A stretch of DNA of 34,740 nucleotides. It comes from Clostridium sp. DSM 8431. Lineage in GTDB: Bacteria; Bacillota; Clostridia; Clostridiales; Clostridiaceae. The position numbers were made by a program, and so were the translations under genes. Below are positions 34,466-34,740 of this stretch, in pieces (the first letter of the stretch is position 1; the number at the start of each line of letters is the position of its first letter). Where the stretch lies: positions 1 through 34,740 of the forward strand of contig NZ_FPBY01000014.1 of NCBI RefSeq assembly GCF_900116755.1. Reading direction: 5' to 3'. The notes below the pieces were generated by a model. The model made no database searches. It was not told the DNA's origin and saw nothing but the letters and a program-made list of their open reading frames with translations.

Positions 34466-34740
34466 ATGAATAAACATTTAACTAAGTATAAACCTAAAGA
34501 CTTTGCAGAATTACTAGGTGTAAGTGTGAAAACTTTACAACGTTGGGATAGAGAAGATATATTAAAAGCCAAAAGAACTCCAACAGATAGAAGGTACTAT
34601 ACTTATGACCAGTATTTAGAATTTAAAGGTATCAGTAATATTACTACAGATAGAAAAATAGTAATTTACACAAGAGTTTCTACAAATGGACAGAAAGATG
34701 ATTTGAAAAATCAAGTTGAGTTTCTTCTTAACTTTACATC
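34466..34740 (+). CDS. tnpA: IS607-family serine recombinase (TnpA), N-terminal part
   Basis: Transposase of an IS607-type element, cut by the window end after 91 codons. It shows the family's layout: an N-terminal MerR-like helix-turn-helix (FAELLGVSVKTLQRWDRE, then a wing containing TPTDRRYYTYDQY). The start of the serine recombinase fold follows (KIVIYTRVSTNGQKDDL), with the candidate nucleophile S72 in the YTRVS motif. AGAGGTGA precedes the ATG. IS607 elements lack terminal inverted repeats, so I cannot place the left end; it should lie in the roughly 100 nt upstream. A TnpB gene may follow outside the window. Confidence 0.88.
   Translation, partial: MNKHLTKYKPKDFAELLGVSVKTLQRWDREDILKAKRTPTDRRYYTYDQYLEFKGISNITTDRKIVIYTRVSTNGQKDDLKNQVEFLLNFT

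Noticed and set aside
34120-34572. 77- and 88-codon frames on the plus and minus strands near the right end
   Set aside because: One is antisense to the orphan gene and the other antisense to the IS607 recombinase start; neither has an RBS.
16291-34740. Phosphopantetheinyl transferase or MbtH-like gene in the cluster
   Set aside because: Looked for in all sizeable frames; none seen. The carrier proteins presumably use a chromosomal Sfp- or AcpS-type enzyme.
1-34740. CRISPR array, tRNA or rRNA genes
   Set aside because: No regularly spaced direct repeats and no cloverleaf or rRNA sequence were noticed; no search program was run.

Overview
The window is very AT-rich (roughly 27-28% GC by eye). 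It has strong AAGGAGG-type ribosome binding sites, TTGACA-N17-TATAAT-type promoters, Clostridium-like proteins and a lysine riboswitch. This suggests a chromosomal segment of a low-GC Firmicute, most likely Clostridium sensu stricto. I cannot name the species. Both edges are mobile DNA: the start of a DDE-type transposase on the minus strand at the left edge, and the start of an IS607-type serine recombinase at the right edge. The middle is largely accessory: restriction-modification, transporters and a natural-product cluster.

Layout. (1) 1-2275: transposase fragment, then an ABC exporter gene broken by two single-base frameshifts but still carrying a good promoter and RBS. (2) 2276-8697: a type I restriction-modification operon hsdM-hsdS-orf-hsdR, with an unrecognised small gene between hsdS and hsdR and a DUF4145-like N-terminus on HsdR. 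(3) 8848-9774: an RNase H with two viroplasmin-like N-terminal repeats. (4) 9878-12619: a possible small membrane protein on the minus strand, then a two-gene ABC transporter (ATPase and permease). (5) 12624-14380: promoter, lysine (L-box) riboswitch and terminator controlling dapA, followed by a GNAT acetyltransferase. (6) 14527-16010: promoter, a ~200-nt leader with a short uORF and a long-range inverted repeat, then an MFS drug-efflux gene.

(7) 16291-32649 is the main feature: a compact one-strand nonribosomal peptide gene cluster behind a strong promoter. Gene order is ATP-grasp ligase 1, MFS exporter, type II thioesterase, SDR oxidoreductase, NRPS-1 (degenerate C, A, PCP), ATP-grasp ligase 2, NRPS-2 (A, PCP, C), NRPS-3 (C-lobe only, A, PCP, C, PCP, TE). 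The ten-residue specificity codes I read by hand are DFWNIGMIHK (threonine-like), DAFWIGGTFK (valine) and DVWHFSLVDK (serine). Both thioesterases have cysteine instead of serine in the GHSxG nucleophile elbow (GHCFLG and GHCVG). The last condensation domain has HNxxxDG instead of HHxxxDG, and the final C-PCP-TE module has no A domain of its own. Together these suggest a small Thr/Val/Ser-derived peptide with an unusual release step. A beta-lactone, as in obafluorin, is one possibility. Two free-standing ATP-grasp ligases may add further residues. No phosphopantetheinyl transferase or MbtH-like protein is seen in the window.

(8) 32750-34740: a nitrilase-family amidohydrolase, possibly the last gene of the cluster but separated by a hairpin; a kinase pseudogene with an internal deletion; a convergent terminator; an orphan minus-strand gene; and the IS607-type recombinase.
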